A stretch of DNA of 61,383 nt, taken from Desulfobacula sp. Lineage in GTDB: Bacteria; Desulfobacterota; Desulfobacteria; Desulfobacterales; Desulfobacteraceae. Where the stretch lies: assembly GCF_030145145.1 (NCBI RefSeq), contig NZ_JAQYWD010000041.1:1-61383 (forward strand), given 5' to 3'. The translations under genes and the position numbers were made by a program. Shown in pieces: positions 33,749 through 41,790 of this stretch; the first letter of the stretch is position 1; each line of letters begins with the position of its first letter. The notes under the pieces are model-generated. The model saw nothing but the letters and a program-made list of their open reading frames with translations. It made no database searches and was not told the DNA's origin.

Positions 33749-34300
33749 TTAGAGCCATATGGGATGAATTTCATCCAGGGTATCTTTTGTGCACTGGACA
33801 ACAGCGGACAGTCTGAAATACCGCAATGCCATTCCGATATTCAAGGTGAGCAGTCTTAAATAAGACAACTCAAGTTCTGACACTTCCCAGGGCTCTGAAT
33901 GATAAATTCGCATGGCACCGATAATTTTTCCCCGGAGATTAACCGGCAGGGATACAATGGATCGTATACCTTCCTTTGCCGCTTTTTCAGGATATTGCAG
34001 GCGATCACTACCCTTTGTATCGGCAATGATAACCGGCTTTAGATTTGACTGCAGTTTAAGACTTTTATCAACCAGGATGGGTCCCTTGTTACGGTATGCG
34101 ATACTCAATCCTTCTGTGGCAAGGATCTCTAGAGATTCCGTTCCCGGGTTGACCACAAAAATGCTCGCACCCTTCACCCCCATGGTAGAGACCAGTAGAT
34201 GGGTCACCTGGGACCCGAGTATGGTGGGATTGGTCGCATCAAATACGGTTTCTATTATCAATTTATAGCGTTCAAGGTCTATCTTATCATTATTTGACAT
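33749..34300 (-). CDS. GAF-domain protein
   Basis: 183 residues, almost entirely one GAF domain: LVSTMGVKGASIFVVNPGTESLEILATEGLS at the front, SIVSLPVNLRGKIIGAMRIY in the middle and a C-terminal helix. GAF domains bind small ligands or cyclic nucleotides; no output domain is attached, so it may act on partner proteins. AGGAGGAG lies just before the start. Next to a UspA-like gene in the same direction, suggesting a stress or signalling role. Confidence 0.8.
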   Translation of the reverse strand: MSNNDKIDLERYKLIIETVFDATNPTILGSQVTHLLVSTMGVKGASIFVVNPGTESLEILATEGLSIAYRNKGPILVDKSLKLQSNLKPVIIADTKGSDRLQYPEKAAKEGIRSIVSLPVNLRGKIIGAMRIYHSEPWEVSELELSYLRLLTLNIGMALRYFRLSAVVQCTKDTLDEIHPIWL

Positions 34301-34373
34301 AAACTCCTCCTTTGGCTGATGGATGGCATACGACCTGTCCTGATCGTATCATGCCATGATCGCTGCGTTGGTT

Positions 34374-34838
34374 TTAATTAACGATATGGACCCCTATTCC
34401 TCCATGTACCTGCTGAGCAACTCTTTTTGAAATACTTCTTGTAAAATAATTGATAATATTGCCTGGATTTCGATTGAGTACCACCGCGTCAAATGCCTCG
34501 GTTTTCCAGAGCCGAATGATGTCATCAGCAACATCCTTTTTGACCGGCAGGTAACGGCATTTTATGTCATTGCCGTCAAACCCATAATTTATCAATTTTT
34601 GCCTGGCAACTTCCAGGGCATTTTTTTGTTCATCCTGCTGGCGATGAAGGTAGGTGGTGTTGTGAACGACTTTATCCATGATGGGATTATTGCGATTATC
34701 GATCTCGGGGACAGGCGTAAAGGCGTGAAACAGAGTAATTTCAACGTGTTTTCGTTTGCCATATCGCCGACCGACAAATTCAATGGCCTTTTCATCATTT
34801 GGGGTAAAATTATAGGGTATCAGTATTTTAACTGTCAT
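34374..34838 (-). CDS. Universal stress protein (UspA-like)
   Basis: 154 residues. Start VKILIPYNFTPNDEKAIEFV and the ending FTRSISKRVAQQVHGGIGVHIV fit the Usp fold. The glycine-rich ATP motif (G-x2-G-x9-G-S/T) is degraded: NRNPGNIINYFTRSIS keeps only one Gly, so ATP binding is doubtful. RBS AAAGGAGGAG. Upstream of the GAF gene in the same direction. Confidence 0.78.
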   Translation of the reverse strand: MTVKILIPYNFTPNDEKAIEFVGRRYGKRKHVEITLFHAFTPVPEIDNRNNPIMDKVVHNTTYLHRQQDEQKNALEVARQKLINYGFDGNDIKCRYLPVKKDVADDIIRLWKTEAFDAVVLNRNPGNIINYFTRSISKRVAQQVHGGIGVHIVN

Positions 34839-35073
34839 AATCTCCTCCTTTCATCTCATAAAAACTTAATTTTCAGACAATGGAAAAAAGAATTACGAAT
34901 AAAACCAGCAGAATATAAAAAAATAAGTGAAATCAGAAAAAAATGAACCCAGACGAGTTAGCAATGATTAAATATACCAAAGCCAGGGGGTATTGTAAAT
35001 CGATTTATCGCATAAACAGCAGTTCGTATTATGCCGATATCCGAAAATAATAAGCAAGATGAAAGGCCATTGA

Positions 35074-35514
35074 TTACTGAACATCTATCCAGTATTGAGT
35101 CCATTTACATCTTTCTTTGTAGGGGAATTTGAAAAGTTCGGTGGCCAGAATGGAAAAATCTTTATCCCGGATGACATAATATGCCACCTGCTCCTTGTCC
35201 AGAATGGTTTTAATACCAACAGCCGCATAAAGGGTCAAAAATTTATCTCCGGCAAAGCATCCAACGGCACCGGTAATAATTTTCAGGTCAGATTCATTTT
35301 GAACATCAAACATATCAATCATGGTAATTTTCAAAGGCTGACCGTTAAAATGATCCGTTGCTTCCAGTCGGGTCAATTCACAGGTTAAAAAATTTTTAAA
35401 ACTCATTTCCAGTCGGTTAAAGTCACCCTCATCGGCCATCACCCCGTCAGATAAAAAAACAATCAAAAAGAGGATCACCCATGGCGGGATAATCTTGATC
35501 ACAGGCCTAAGCAT
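35074..35514 (-). CDS. Exported hypothetical protein
   Basis: 146 residues with a signal peptide (IIPPWVILFLIVFLSDGVMA). The mature part is small, mixed alpha/beta, with cysteines in FLTCELTRLEA, GAVGCFAG and KERCKW. Start taken at 35514, overlapping the upstream gene by 8 bases; an in-frame start at 35535 is possible. Probably translationally coupled to the exported pseudo-receiver gene. Function unknown. Confidence 0.65.
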   Translation of the reverse strand: MLRPVIKIIPPWVILFLIVFLSDGVMADEGDFNRLEMSFKNFLTCELTRLEATDHFNGQPLKITMIDMFDVQNESDLKIITGAVGCFAGDKFLTLYAAVGIKTILDKEQVAYYVIRDKDFSILATELFKFPYKERCKWTQYWIDVQ

Positions 35515-36277
35515 TCTTTTTAATGATGGTCTCAATGGTTTTTTGTAACTCTCTTAATATCACCGGTTGAAGATGCACGGATCTGACATCTGAAAACTTC
35601 AATAAAAAGTCGTTTTTAATGAGGTTATTTCTATAACCGGTATCAACGACAATCGGAATCATGGGGTTAATGGTTAATACCTGTTGAACAAACTGATCAG
35701 ATGGCATTCCCTGAACAGAATACTGGGCAATGACCATTTTAAATTTATCAGGCTGTAATGTAAAAAAATCCAGGGCCTGTTCTTCTGTTTTGAAAATGGT
35801 GGCACGATATCCCATTTCTTTGATGATCGTTTCAATCAGATGCGTTCTTTTTTCATTTAAATCAACGATTAAAATATGGTTATTCCCTTGAAGGGTAATT
35901 TTTTCAGCAACCTTTGAATGATTTGTTTTCCATTTTTCTCCATTAAAGGGGTGGAGTGATGTCACGTCAATCTCATAGGCTTTTGCGGAAATAAATTCAT
36001 CTGACTGCGCATCGGGAATTTTTGTGATAAATTTTTTATCTTGGGCAATATAATGTCGCAACCATTTGCGATAGGTGTAATCCGTCCCTGTCAGGATTAA
36101 TAGTTTCGGACCCGCACTGGAATTGACCTGGATGGAGTGATAAATCAACGGCTGATATGAATATGGTACCTGGGTTTCCTTGTAATTTTCTTCAACAAAT
36201 TCAACAATAAAATCCCTGGCCAAAACCGGCGTGGCCAAACCCGTCAATACCAAACAGATGACAAACAACTTTTTCAT
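35507..36277 (-). CDS. Exported protein with a degenerate response-regulator receiver domain
   Basis: 256 residues from ATG 36277. A signal peptide (KLFVICLVLTGLATPVLA) comes first, then about 110 residues of unknown fold, then a receiver-like domain from about residue 134: ILIVDLNEKRTHLIETIIKE, a KFKMVIAQYSVQGMPSD loop and a TINPMIPIVVDTGYRN strand. The phosphate-accepting Asp is replaced by Gln (AQYSVQGM, about residue 185) and the conserved Lys before Pro by Gln (HLQPVILREL). It thus looks like a non-phosphorylatable pseudo-receiver sent to the periplasm. A G9 run abuts the start codon. Coupled to the exported protein gene downstream. Confidence 0.7.
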   Translation of the reverse strand: MKKLFVICLVLTGLATPVLARDFIVEFVEENYKETQVPYSYQPLIYHSIQVNSSAGPKLLILTGTDYTYRKWLRHYIAQDKKFITKIPDAQSDEFISAKAYEIDVTSLHPFNGEKWKTNHSKVAEKITLQGNNHILIVDLNEKRTHLIETIIKEMGYRATIFKTEEQALDFFTLQPDKFKMVIAQYSVQGMPSDQFVQQVLTINPMIPIVVDTGYRNNLIKNDFLLKFSDVRSVHLQPVILRELQKTIETIIKKNA

Positions 36278-36348
36278 CCCCCCCCCATATGTAAAGGATT
36301 GTTTCATATAAAAGAGATATCGACAACTCCCGAAACAATCTTGACCTT

Positions 36349-36690
36349 TTAACGCACAATGATTGAAACCCCCAGCAATATCAAGGAAATAATCCCGGTT
36401 ATTATTAATGCCTTTTTAGGATCATCTTCTCTTCTGCCCCGATAAGCGCCTAATAACAGCCCGCTCAGACTGATACAGATTCCCAGTATCACCAGACAAA
36501 TGAGATAATACAAATATTGCATATCCCACTGCGTCCTTAATTTCAAATGGTAGAATCGATCAAACAGGGTTTCAAATTCAGGTTGGGCAAAATGAAATGC
36601 AAGCAACATAAAAACCACTATAATCCCTGCCAGGATATTCAGGAAAAACAACCCCCTGGCCCACAAATCAATTTTTTTTCGTCTATCCAA
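36349..36690 (-). CDS. Small integral membrane protein
   Basis: 113 residues with three hydrophobic helices (FFLNILAGIIVVFMLLAF; YYLICLVILGICISLSGLLL; ALIITGIISLILLGVSIIV) and a positively charged N-terminus (MDRRKK), implying an inside start. Same direction as the two exported-protein genes after it. Family not recognised. Confidence 0.65.
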   Translation of the reverse strand: MDRRKKIDLWARGLFFLNILAGIIVVFMLLAFHFAQPEFETLFDRFYHLKLRTQWDMQYLYYLICLVILGICISLSGLLLGAYRGRREDDPKKALIITGIISLILLGVSIIVR

Positions 36691-36822
36691 ATAATCGTCC
36701 TTAATGTTGATTTCACCGAAAAATCACCAGGCAATGATATAAATATGCTTTATTATGGTGCAAAATTCGTTTATATATTACAGATATAGTAACCGATAAC
36801 AAGAGTCAAACAGGATGGTATT

Positions 36823-37254
36823 ATGGGACATGAGGACAAAGGACATTTTGCAGCAAAGCATACGGGAAAAAAAATAAATAAAGGCATTGCTGAAAAGATA
36901 CGCGCCCAGGCCGTTAATCAGGGTATAACCTGTGCGTCAGCCCACCGGATCGGGAAATTATTTGAGGTATCCCCTTCTGAAATCGGTATCCAGATTGATC
37001 TATTGGAATATCAAATCATAGAATGTCAGATGGGGTTGTACGGGTTCAGCGATGGGAAAAAAAGGATTGACCCGGATATTGAACTGACACCGGACTTAAA
37101 TGAACACCTGGACAAAACAAGCAAGGACGGCAGGATATCGTGTTTGGAATGCTGGAATATTGCAAAGAATTTAAAATGCAAACGGATAGATGTCAGCTCT
37201 GCATGTGAGAAAAAAAACCTTAAAATAAAACCCTGTCAATTGGGTGCATTTTAA
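36823..37254 (+). CDS. Conserved protein with two related HTH-like repeats
   Basis: 143 residues. Two halves share a pattern: GITCASAHRIGKLFEVSPSE...IECQMGLYG and GRISCLECWNIAKNLKCKRI...KPCQLGAF, that is I-x-C-x-x-A/W-x-I-A/G-K about 40 residues before a CQ-G motif. This suggests an internal duplication of a small HTH-like unit, each with a Cys pair. Similar proteins occur in deltaproteobacteria, but I know no function. Followed after 20 bases by a DUF503 gene. Confidence 0.65.
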   Translation: MGHEDKGHFAAKHTGKKINKGIAEKIRAQAVNQGITCASAHRIGKLFEVSPSEIGIQIDLLEYQIIECQMGLYGFSDGKKRIDPDIELTPDLNEHLDKTSKDGRISCLECWNIAKNLKCKRIDVSSACEKKNLKIKPCQLGAF

Positions 37255-37274
37255 ACAGCCAAAGCGTCTTGAAC

Positions 37275-37562
37275 ATGATAGTTGGTGCTGGCAAAATCAA
37301 ATTTCGATTATACGATATCCATTCTTTGAAAGCAAAACGTAAAATTGTTAAATCAATGGTTCATCGAATACAGAATAAATTTAATATTTCGATTGCTGAA
37401 ACTGATTTGAATGACAGCCATGACTGGGCGGAAATCGGTTTCTCAATTACGGGAAATGATGCCCGGCTTGTGAACTCAAAATTGGATAAAGTTATCAATA
37501 TGGCCGATGATTTGGGACTTGCCATGATAGCAGACACCCAGATTGAAATTATTCATGTGTAG
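37275..37562 (+). CDS. DUF503 (YlxP-like) protein
   Basis: 95 residues. The IHSLKAKRKIVKSMVHRI segment and NISIAETDLNDSHDWAEIGF are the family signature. YlxP-type proteins are often linked to ribosome assembly genes; exact function is not established. ATG at 37275 preferred over TTG 37269. Its 3' end overlaps the convergent release-factor-like gene by 14 bases. Confidence 0.85.
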   Translation: MIVGAGKIKFRLYDIHSLKAKRKIVKSMVHRIQNKFNISIAETDLNDSHDWAEIGFSITGNDARLVNSKLDKVINMADDLGLAMIADTQIEIIHV

Positions 37563-37905
37563 TCAGCTTCTTTTGGGCTTTTCGCTTTCTTCTTTGTTTT
37601 TGCTTTCTTATTTTTTCTATTTTTTCATGTGCTTTATCCGCTGTTCCGGTCATGTGGACTTCAATTTTTTCAATGAGCATTCTAAGGGCAAGGAAGCGGT
37701 TTAAATGCTGGGACCTTGCTTTTCCGCACTTTACCCACAAATTTGTTCGCTTATGTCGAAGGAATACAGCAGAGTTGGATTTATTCACCTTTTGCCCTCC
37801 CCTGCCCGAGGACTTGATAAATTTTTCTTCAATATCCTCTTTTCTGATTCCCAAGGTTGTCATCCGCTTTTCAAGGTTTAATATTTTTTCTCTGCCTGGC
37901 CCCAT
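37549..37905 (-). CDS. Small release-factor-like peptidyl-tRNA hydrolase (GGQ protein)
   Basis: 118 residues. The catalytic motif SSGRGGQKVNKSNSAVFLRH is the class I release-factor GGQ domain; the tail is extremely basic (KIRKQKQRRKRKAQKK), as in ribosome-rescue proteins such as ArfB/YaeJ and C12orf65. There is no codon-recognition domain, so it probably releases peptides from stalled ribosomes. Convergent overlap with the DUF503 gene. Confidence 0.85.
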   Translation of the reverse strand: MGPGREKILNLEKRMTTLGIRKEDIEEKFIKSSGRGGQKVNKSNSAVFLRHKRTNLWVKCGKARSQHLNRFLALRMLIEKIEVHMTGTADKAHEKIEKIRKQKQRRKRKAQKKLTTHE

Positions 37906-38300
37906 TTTTCTCCAGTCTGGCGGTTATCAAATTTTTTTTACAGTTGTATTTGTATAAATTAATAAAACTTCTCGCCAATAACAAGACTTTAATAACGGCG
38001 TTGAACGAATTGTGAAAAAAATGATCCCAGGGTAAAAAAAATTTAACGTAGACCGATTTCTCAAATTTGTGTATTCTTTTATTCTATATTTTTAAACAGG
38101 TGTGCACAACAACGGCAATTTAATGCCTGAACGGAAACCCGTGTTTGGACGAAAAGTTGCCCATATGCAAGGCGCAAAAAACGCTGAAACCGGAGTGTAC
38201 TAATGTACATGAGGATTTCAGCATTTTGCAGCAACGCAGCAGATGGGTGAGTTTTCGTTCAAACACTATTTAATCGTCAAACCCGATAAAGGAGACCCCA
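37906..38300. other. Intergenic region containing a palindromic repeat element
   Basis: About 395 bases without genes. The right third is the palindromic element at 38141-38266; the rest is AT-rich with no recognised signals. Confidence 0.5.
38141..38266. repeat. 126-bp imperfect palindromic element
   Basis: The ends mirror each other: GTGTTTGGACGAAAAGTTGC against the reverse complement of the last 24 bases, with CCCAT/ATGGG inside. The centre is GCTGAAA..TGTAC-TAAT-GTACA..TTTCAGC. It looks like a REP/MITE-type dispersed palindrome found between genes in several deltaproteobacteria (from memory). No open frame inside. Confidence 0.65.
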
Positions 38301-38642
38301 ATGCATTTGTATACTCAACTCTATGAATTTGCCGCATCCGTAGGTGCCCTTGAAGGGTATGTGTATCACAAAAAAAGTGTGGATGAAATGGACATGAAAG
38401 CCCTTAATGTCTGGACCGGCAATCTGGTTGATGCCTATGAGAATCTGCCATCCGACATATTAGAAAAGGTTCAGCCCTCCCTTGATCTGACCTTAAATCG
38501 GGCGATCAGTTCTTTGACGGCAATCCTGGAAAAAGACCATGAATTCCTGGAAAGGATCAACGCAATGATCAGCAGTAAAAAAGACTGTTCCCCGGATGAT
38601 TTTCAAAAAAAGAAATGGTTTCAAAAACATGAAGCCGAATAA
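38301..38642 (+). CDS. Small helical hypothetical protein
   Basis: 113 residues, mostly helical and charged, without Cys clusters or membrane segments: HLYTQLYEFAASVGALEGYV, then ALNVWTGNLVDAYENLP. AAAGGAG precedes the ATG. Overlaps the DUF120-HAD gene by 14 bases, so the two are likely coupled. No family recognised. Confidence 0.65.
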   Translation: MHLYTQLYEFAASVGALEGYVYHKKSVDEMDMKALNVWTGNLVDAYENLPSDILEKVQPSLDLTLNRAISSLTAILEKDHEFLERINAMISSKKDCSPDDFQKKKWFQKHEAE

Positions 38643-39723
38643 CCCGTCAAAAATAACCGGAAAAATGATTCAAGGGGCTCAGAAAGCCGCTTTTTTCACA
38701 GGACTGGATTGGGTAAAACTTCAGTGCCATGAAAAACTCGGATTTGTCCCTTTCCCTGGAACCCTTAACCTTGAAATAACCCCTTCAGGGCTTCAATTCC
38801 TGGAAAGCATGGGTGATGGAAAATGGGAAGAGCTGGTCCCGCCGGATAAAACTTTCTGCTCATCAAAAGTCTTGCCCGTCTCCATCGGGCATATCAAAGG
38901 GGCACTGATTCTGCCCGGGTCAGACGTAAATATACATGGCAAACAGGTGATCGAAATCCTGGCACCGGTAAAACTGAGAAATGCATTGGGCTTAGCCGAC
39001 GGGGATATGGTAACGGTTACTATGGGTGAGCCCATGGCCGCCCGGGCGCAGAAACTGCTTGTGGATGCCGTTCTGTTTGATCTTGACGGCACACTGATCG
39101 ATTCCATTGACTCCTATTACCGCATTGTGGAAACCACCCTTGATAAAATGAGCTTACCAAAGGTTCCACGGCAGACCATCTTAGCCGCAGCCAAAAATGA
39201 TGAGTTTAACTGGGACATGATCCTGCCGGATCTCCCGGACCGATCCAGGGAAGAACTTATCAGGGAAGCCTGGCAGATAATAGAAAATATATATCCGGAG
39301 ATGTTCCTGAAAAATGTCACCCCCTTCCCGGATACAGAGGCAGTGCTCCGCCTGCTCCATGCACACGATATCAGGATCGGGATTGTGACATCAACGCCAA
39401 AAAAAAGCATCCACGACAAGCTAAAAATCCTGGATCGAACAGGGCTGTTAGATCTCATTGATGTGGTGATTTCGGCCGGAGACGGGGAACGGAAAAAACC
39501 GTTTCCAGATCCGTTGATCCGTTGCAGGCAACGAATGGGGCTTCAATCCGATCAATGTGTCTACGTGGGCGACATGGGAATTGATATTGCAGCGGGCAGG
39601 GCTGCCGGAATGAAAACCATCGGTGTTTTGACAGGATTTGAAACGCGTCAGGATCTGCTGACAAAAAATCCGGATGCCATCATTGATTCGATTTCTGATC
39701 TGCCCGAATTATTGGATCTTTAA
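38629..39723 (+). CDS. Archaeal-type riboflavin kinase domain (DUF120) fused to HAD phosphatase
   Basis: 364 residues from ATG 38629. Residues about 5-130 match DUF120, the CTP-dependent riboflavin kinase of archaea: LGFVPFPGTLNLEI, then VNIHGKQVIEILAPVKLR and LADGDMVTVTMG. From about 140 a HAD hydrolase follows with motifs VLFDLDGTLIDS, GIVTSTPKKS, RKKPFPDP and VYVGDMGIDIAAGRAAGM, closest to phosphoglycolate/beta-phosphoglucomutase-type phosphatases. The two domains together suggest flavin phosphate metabolism, but the pairing could also be regulatory. Start chosen by overlap with the preceding gene. Confidence 0.82.
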   Translation: MKPNNPSKITGKMIQGAQKAAFFTGLDWVKLQCHEKLGFVPFPGTLNLEITPSGLQFLESMGDGKWEELVPPDKTFCSSKVLPVSIGHIKGALILPGSDVNIHGKQVIEILAPVKLRNALGLADGDMVTVTMGEPMAARAQKLLVDAVLFDLDGTLIDSIDSYYRIVETTLDKMSLPKVPRQTILAAAKNDEFNWDMILPDLPDRSREELIREAWQIIENIYPEMFLKNVTPFPDTEAVLRLLHAHDIRIGIVTSTPKKSIHDKLKILDRTGLLDLIDVVISAGDGERKKPFPDPLIRCRQRMGLQSDQCVYVGDMGIDIAAGRAAGMKTIGVLTGFETRQDLLTKNPDAIIDSISDLPELLDL

Positions 39724-39733
39724 CTAGCAAACG

Positions 39734-39756
39734 TCCCCCGGCCGTCCCCGGGGGGA
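39734..39756 (+). terminator. GC-rich hairpin after the DUF120-HAD gene
   Basis: TCCCCCGG pairs with CCGGGGGGA across a 6-base loop about 10 bases after the stop. There is no U-tract, but position and strength suggest it ends the transcript before the rpsF operon. Confidence 0.55.
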
Positions 39757-39930
39757 TATCGTTCCGTCCAAGACAGCAGCCCTGCCAATTGAGCAAGATT
39801 AATATTGACCCAAATAGATTTAAATGATATACACAATGGTTTTGTACAATGCTTGAAAGGCAGGTGTTGTACTTAGAAATAATCCTTGCTCTGATTTATT
39901 ATCAGGGCTTTATATCCGTAAGGAGAACCT

Positions 39931-40467
39931 ATGAGGAAGTATGAAACAATTTTTATTTCTGACCCTGACCTTCAGGATCAAACACGAAAAGATCTGTTTG
40001 AGAAAGTCAGAAATATCATTGCCAAAGAAGGGGGAATTCTTTTAAATTTTGATGAATGGGGCAACAAAAAACTGGCCTATGAAATCAAAAAAAAATTGCG
40101 AGGTCATTATGTATGCGCCACCTACGGTGGAACAGGCGATCTTGTCAAAGAACTTGAAAGAAATTTCCGACTGAGTGATGCTGTGATGAAATTCATGACA
40201 ATCCTTCTTTCTGATGATGTGACGGCGGAACAACTTGAAAAAGAAGTCCAGGAAGCAGAAGAGCTGGCCAAACAGATCGCTGCGGCAAAAGAAGCGCCTG
40301 CAGAGGAAGCGCCCGTAGAAGAAGCGCCCGTAGAAGAAGCGCCCGTAGAAGAAGCGCCTGCTGAAGAAACGCCTGTTGAGGAATCACCTGCTGAAGAATC
40401 AATAGTTGAGGAAGAGACTTCCGGGGAAGATAAAAAAGTTGAGGAAACCGAAGAAAAAACAGAATAA
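39931..40467 (+). CDS. rpsF: Ribosomal protein bS6 with long acidic repeat tail
   Basis: 178 residues. The first 100 are normal bS6 (MRKYETIFISDPDLQDQTRK; KLAYEIKKKLRGHYVCATYG; RLSDAVMKFMTILL). The remaining 75 form an extension rich in Glu, Ala and Pro, made of EEAPVEEAPVE-type pentapeptides encoded by 15-base tandem repeats. bS6 binds bS18 and 16S rRNA in the small-subunit platform. RBS AAGGAG. First gene of rpsF-rpsR-DUF2232-rplI, a conserved ribosomal/replication operon. Confidence 0.95.
   Translation: MRKYETIFISDPDLQDQTRKDLFEKVRNIIAKEGGILLNFDEWGNKKLAYEIKKKLRGHYVCATYGGTGDLVKELERNFRLSDAVMKFMTILLSDDVTAEQLEKEVQEAEELAKQIAAAKEAPAEEAPVEEAPVEEAPVEEAPAEETPVEESPAEESIVEEETSGEDKKVEETEEKTE
40291..40395 (+). 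repeat. 15-bp tandem repeats in the rpsF tail
   Basis: Seven units in register. Copies at 40306, 40321 and 40336 are identical (GAAGCGCCCGTAGAA); flanking units differ by a few bases. They encode E-A-P-V/A-E pentapeptides. The identity of the central three suggests recent slippage. Confidence 0.9.
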
Positions 40468-40489
40468 TTAAGATGGAAGGATAATAACC

Positions 40490-40753
40490 ATGTATGACCG
40501 TAAAAATCAAAGAGGTGGCGGTAAAAATAAATTTTATCAACGCCGTAAAGTATGCAGATTCTGTGTGGACAAAGATCTTGAAATAGACTATAAAACTCCG
40601 AAAGCACTCAGACAATTCATTACAGAACGCGGTAAAATAATTCCCAGAAGAATCACAGGCACCTGTGCCAAACATCAGCGTCAACTTACGGTTGCCATCA
40701 AACAATCTCGCCAGCTTGCGTTATTACCGTTTGTTGGCAGACCCATGTATTAA
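40490..40753 (+). CDS. rpsR: Ribosomal protein bS18
   Basis: 87 residues. [34 protein letters not shown] and [17 protein letters not shown] are diagnostic; C-x-x-C with a later C-x-x-H makes a zinc-binding (C+) version. Partner of bS6, 22 bases downstream of it. Confidence 0.96.
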   Translation: MYDRKNQRGGGKNKFYQRRKVCRFCVDKDLEIDYKTPKALRQFITERGKIIPRRITGTCAKHQRQLTVAIKQSRQLALLPFVGRPMY

Positions 40754-40780
40754 AACCGTTTTTCAGGAGTAACGCAGGTG

Positions 40781-41728
40781 ATGGGTACACTCATACAACC
40801 GAGGGCGATAAAGGATATTCTAACCGGTATCCTTTTATGTGTGCTGATCATTGCCATCATATATATCATACCATTGATCGGTATCTTTGCCTGGATGTTC
40901 CTTCCGTTGCCGGTTCTGTTTTACAGACTGAAGACAGGAAGAAACGGCGGTGGTATTATCATGGTTGCCAGTTTGTTTCTGCTGGTTGTATTGACCCGTA
41001 ACGTTGCGTTTAATACGCTTTACTTTGGTTCCTTATTGATGACAGGTTTTTTCCTTGGTGAATTTATCGAACAACACTTAAGCATTGAAAGAATTATGCT
41101 ATACACAATCGTTGCCGTTTTTGGAACAGGTGTCGTTGTTTTGTTTGTTTATACTGCCACGCAAGACCAGGGCATTGAATATATAATTTCAAATTATGTT
41201 TCCAGGTATCAGGCCTTGTCATCCCAACTTTTTTCAGAATCTGCCCAATTGTATCCGGAAATGAAAATGGACCCGCAAATGCTTGAAAGGGCCAGTTCAT
41301 TGTTTGTCGGTGTTTTCCCGGGAATATTTATCAACTCATACCTGACCATGGTATGGTTGAACATTTTATTAATTAAAAAGTTGTTGTTGAAAAAAGGGAT
41401 CCTCATTAAAAGTATTGAAAATTTAAATCAATGGAAAGCACCCGATTATCTCGTATTTGGTGTAATTGCAGCATCTATTGTCATTTTCTTACCCCTTGGC
41501 GTGTTAAAATTACTTGCTGTAAACTGCCTGATCATTTTAATGTTTGTATATTTTTTCCAGGGAATTGCAGTGGTATCATTTTTTTTTCAAAAAAAGAGCG
41601 CTCCTTTTGCATTAAGATTTTTTCTTTACGTCTTAATTGCAGTCCAACCGCTTTTTATGTTCCTTGTCATCGGATTTGGATTGTTTGATACCTGGATCAA
41701 TTTTAGGAAACTTGATACGGCTACGTGA
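40781..41728 (+). CDS. DUF2232 (YybS-like) membrane protein
   Basis: 315 residues with about eight hydrophobic helices, starting ILLCVLIIAIIYIIPLIGIF and PLPVLFYRLKTGRNGG. Proteins of this family occur between rpsR and rplI in many bacteria; function unknown. Start at ATG 40781 (CAGGAGT upstream); GTG 40778 is an alternative. Confidence 0.85.
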   Translation: MGTLIQPRAIKDILTGILLCVLIIAIIYIIPLIGIFAWMFLPLPVLFYRLKTGRNGGGIIMVASLFLLVVLTRNVAFNTLYFGSLLMTGFFLGEFIEQHLSIERIMLYTIVAVFGTGVVVLFVYTATQDQGIEYIISNYVSRYQALSSQLFSESAQLYPEMKMDPQMLERASSLFVGVFPGIFINSYLTMVWLNILLIKKLLLKKGILIKSIENLNQWKAPDYLVFGVIAASIVIFLPLGVLKLLAVNCLIILMFVYFFQGIAVVSFFFQKKSAPFALRFFLYVLIAVQPLFMFLVIGFGLFDTWINFRKLDTAT

Positions 41729-41790
41729 TAAAAAATAAACTAAAAGTCGGCTGCATTGAAAAAAGTGGCTGAACCTTTTTGGAGGTTTAA

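Noticed and set aside
40291-40395. Possible CRISPR-like array
   Set aside because: Repeats are contiguous 15-base units in a coding frame, with no spacers.
40122-40705. Two long open frames opposite rpsF
   Set aside because: Caused by the 15-base tandem repeat read backwards (Ser/Ala- and Leu-rich nonsense).
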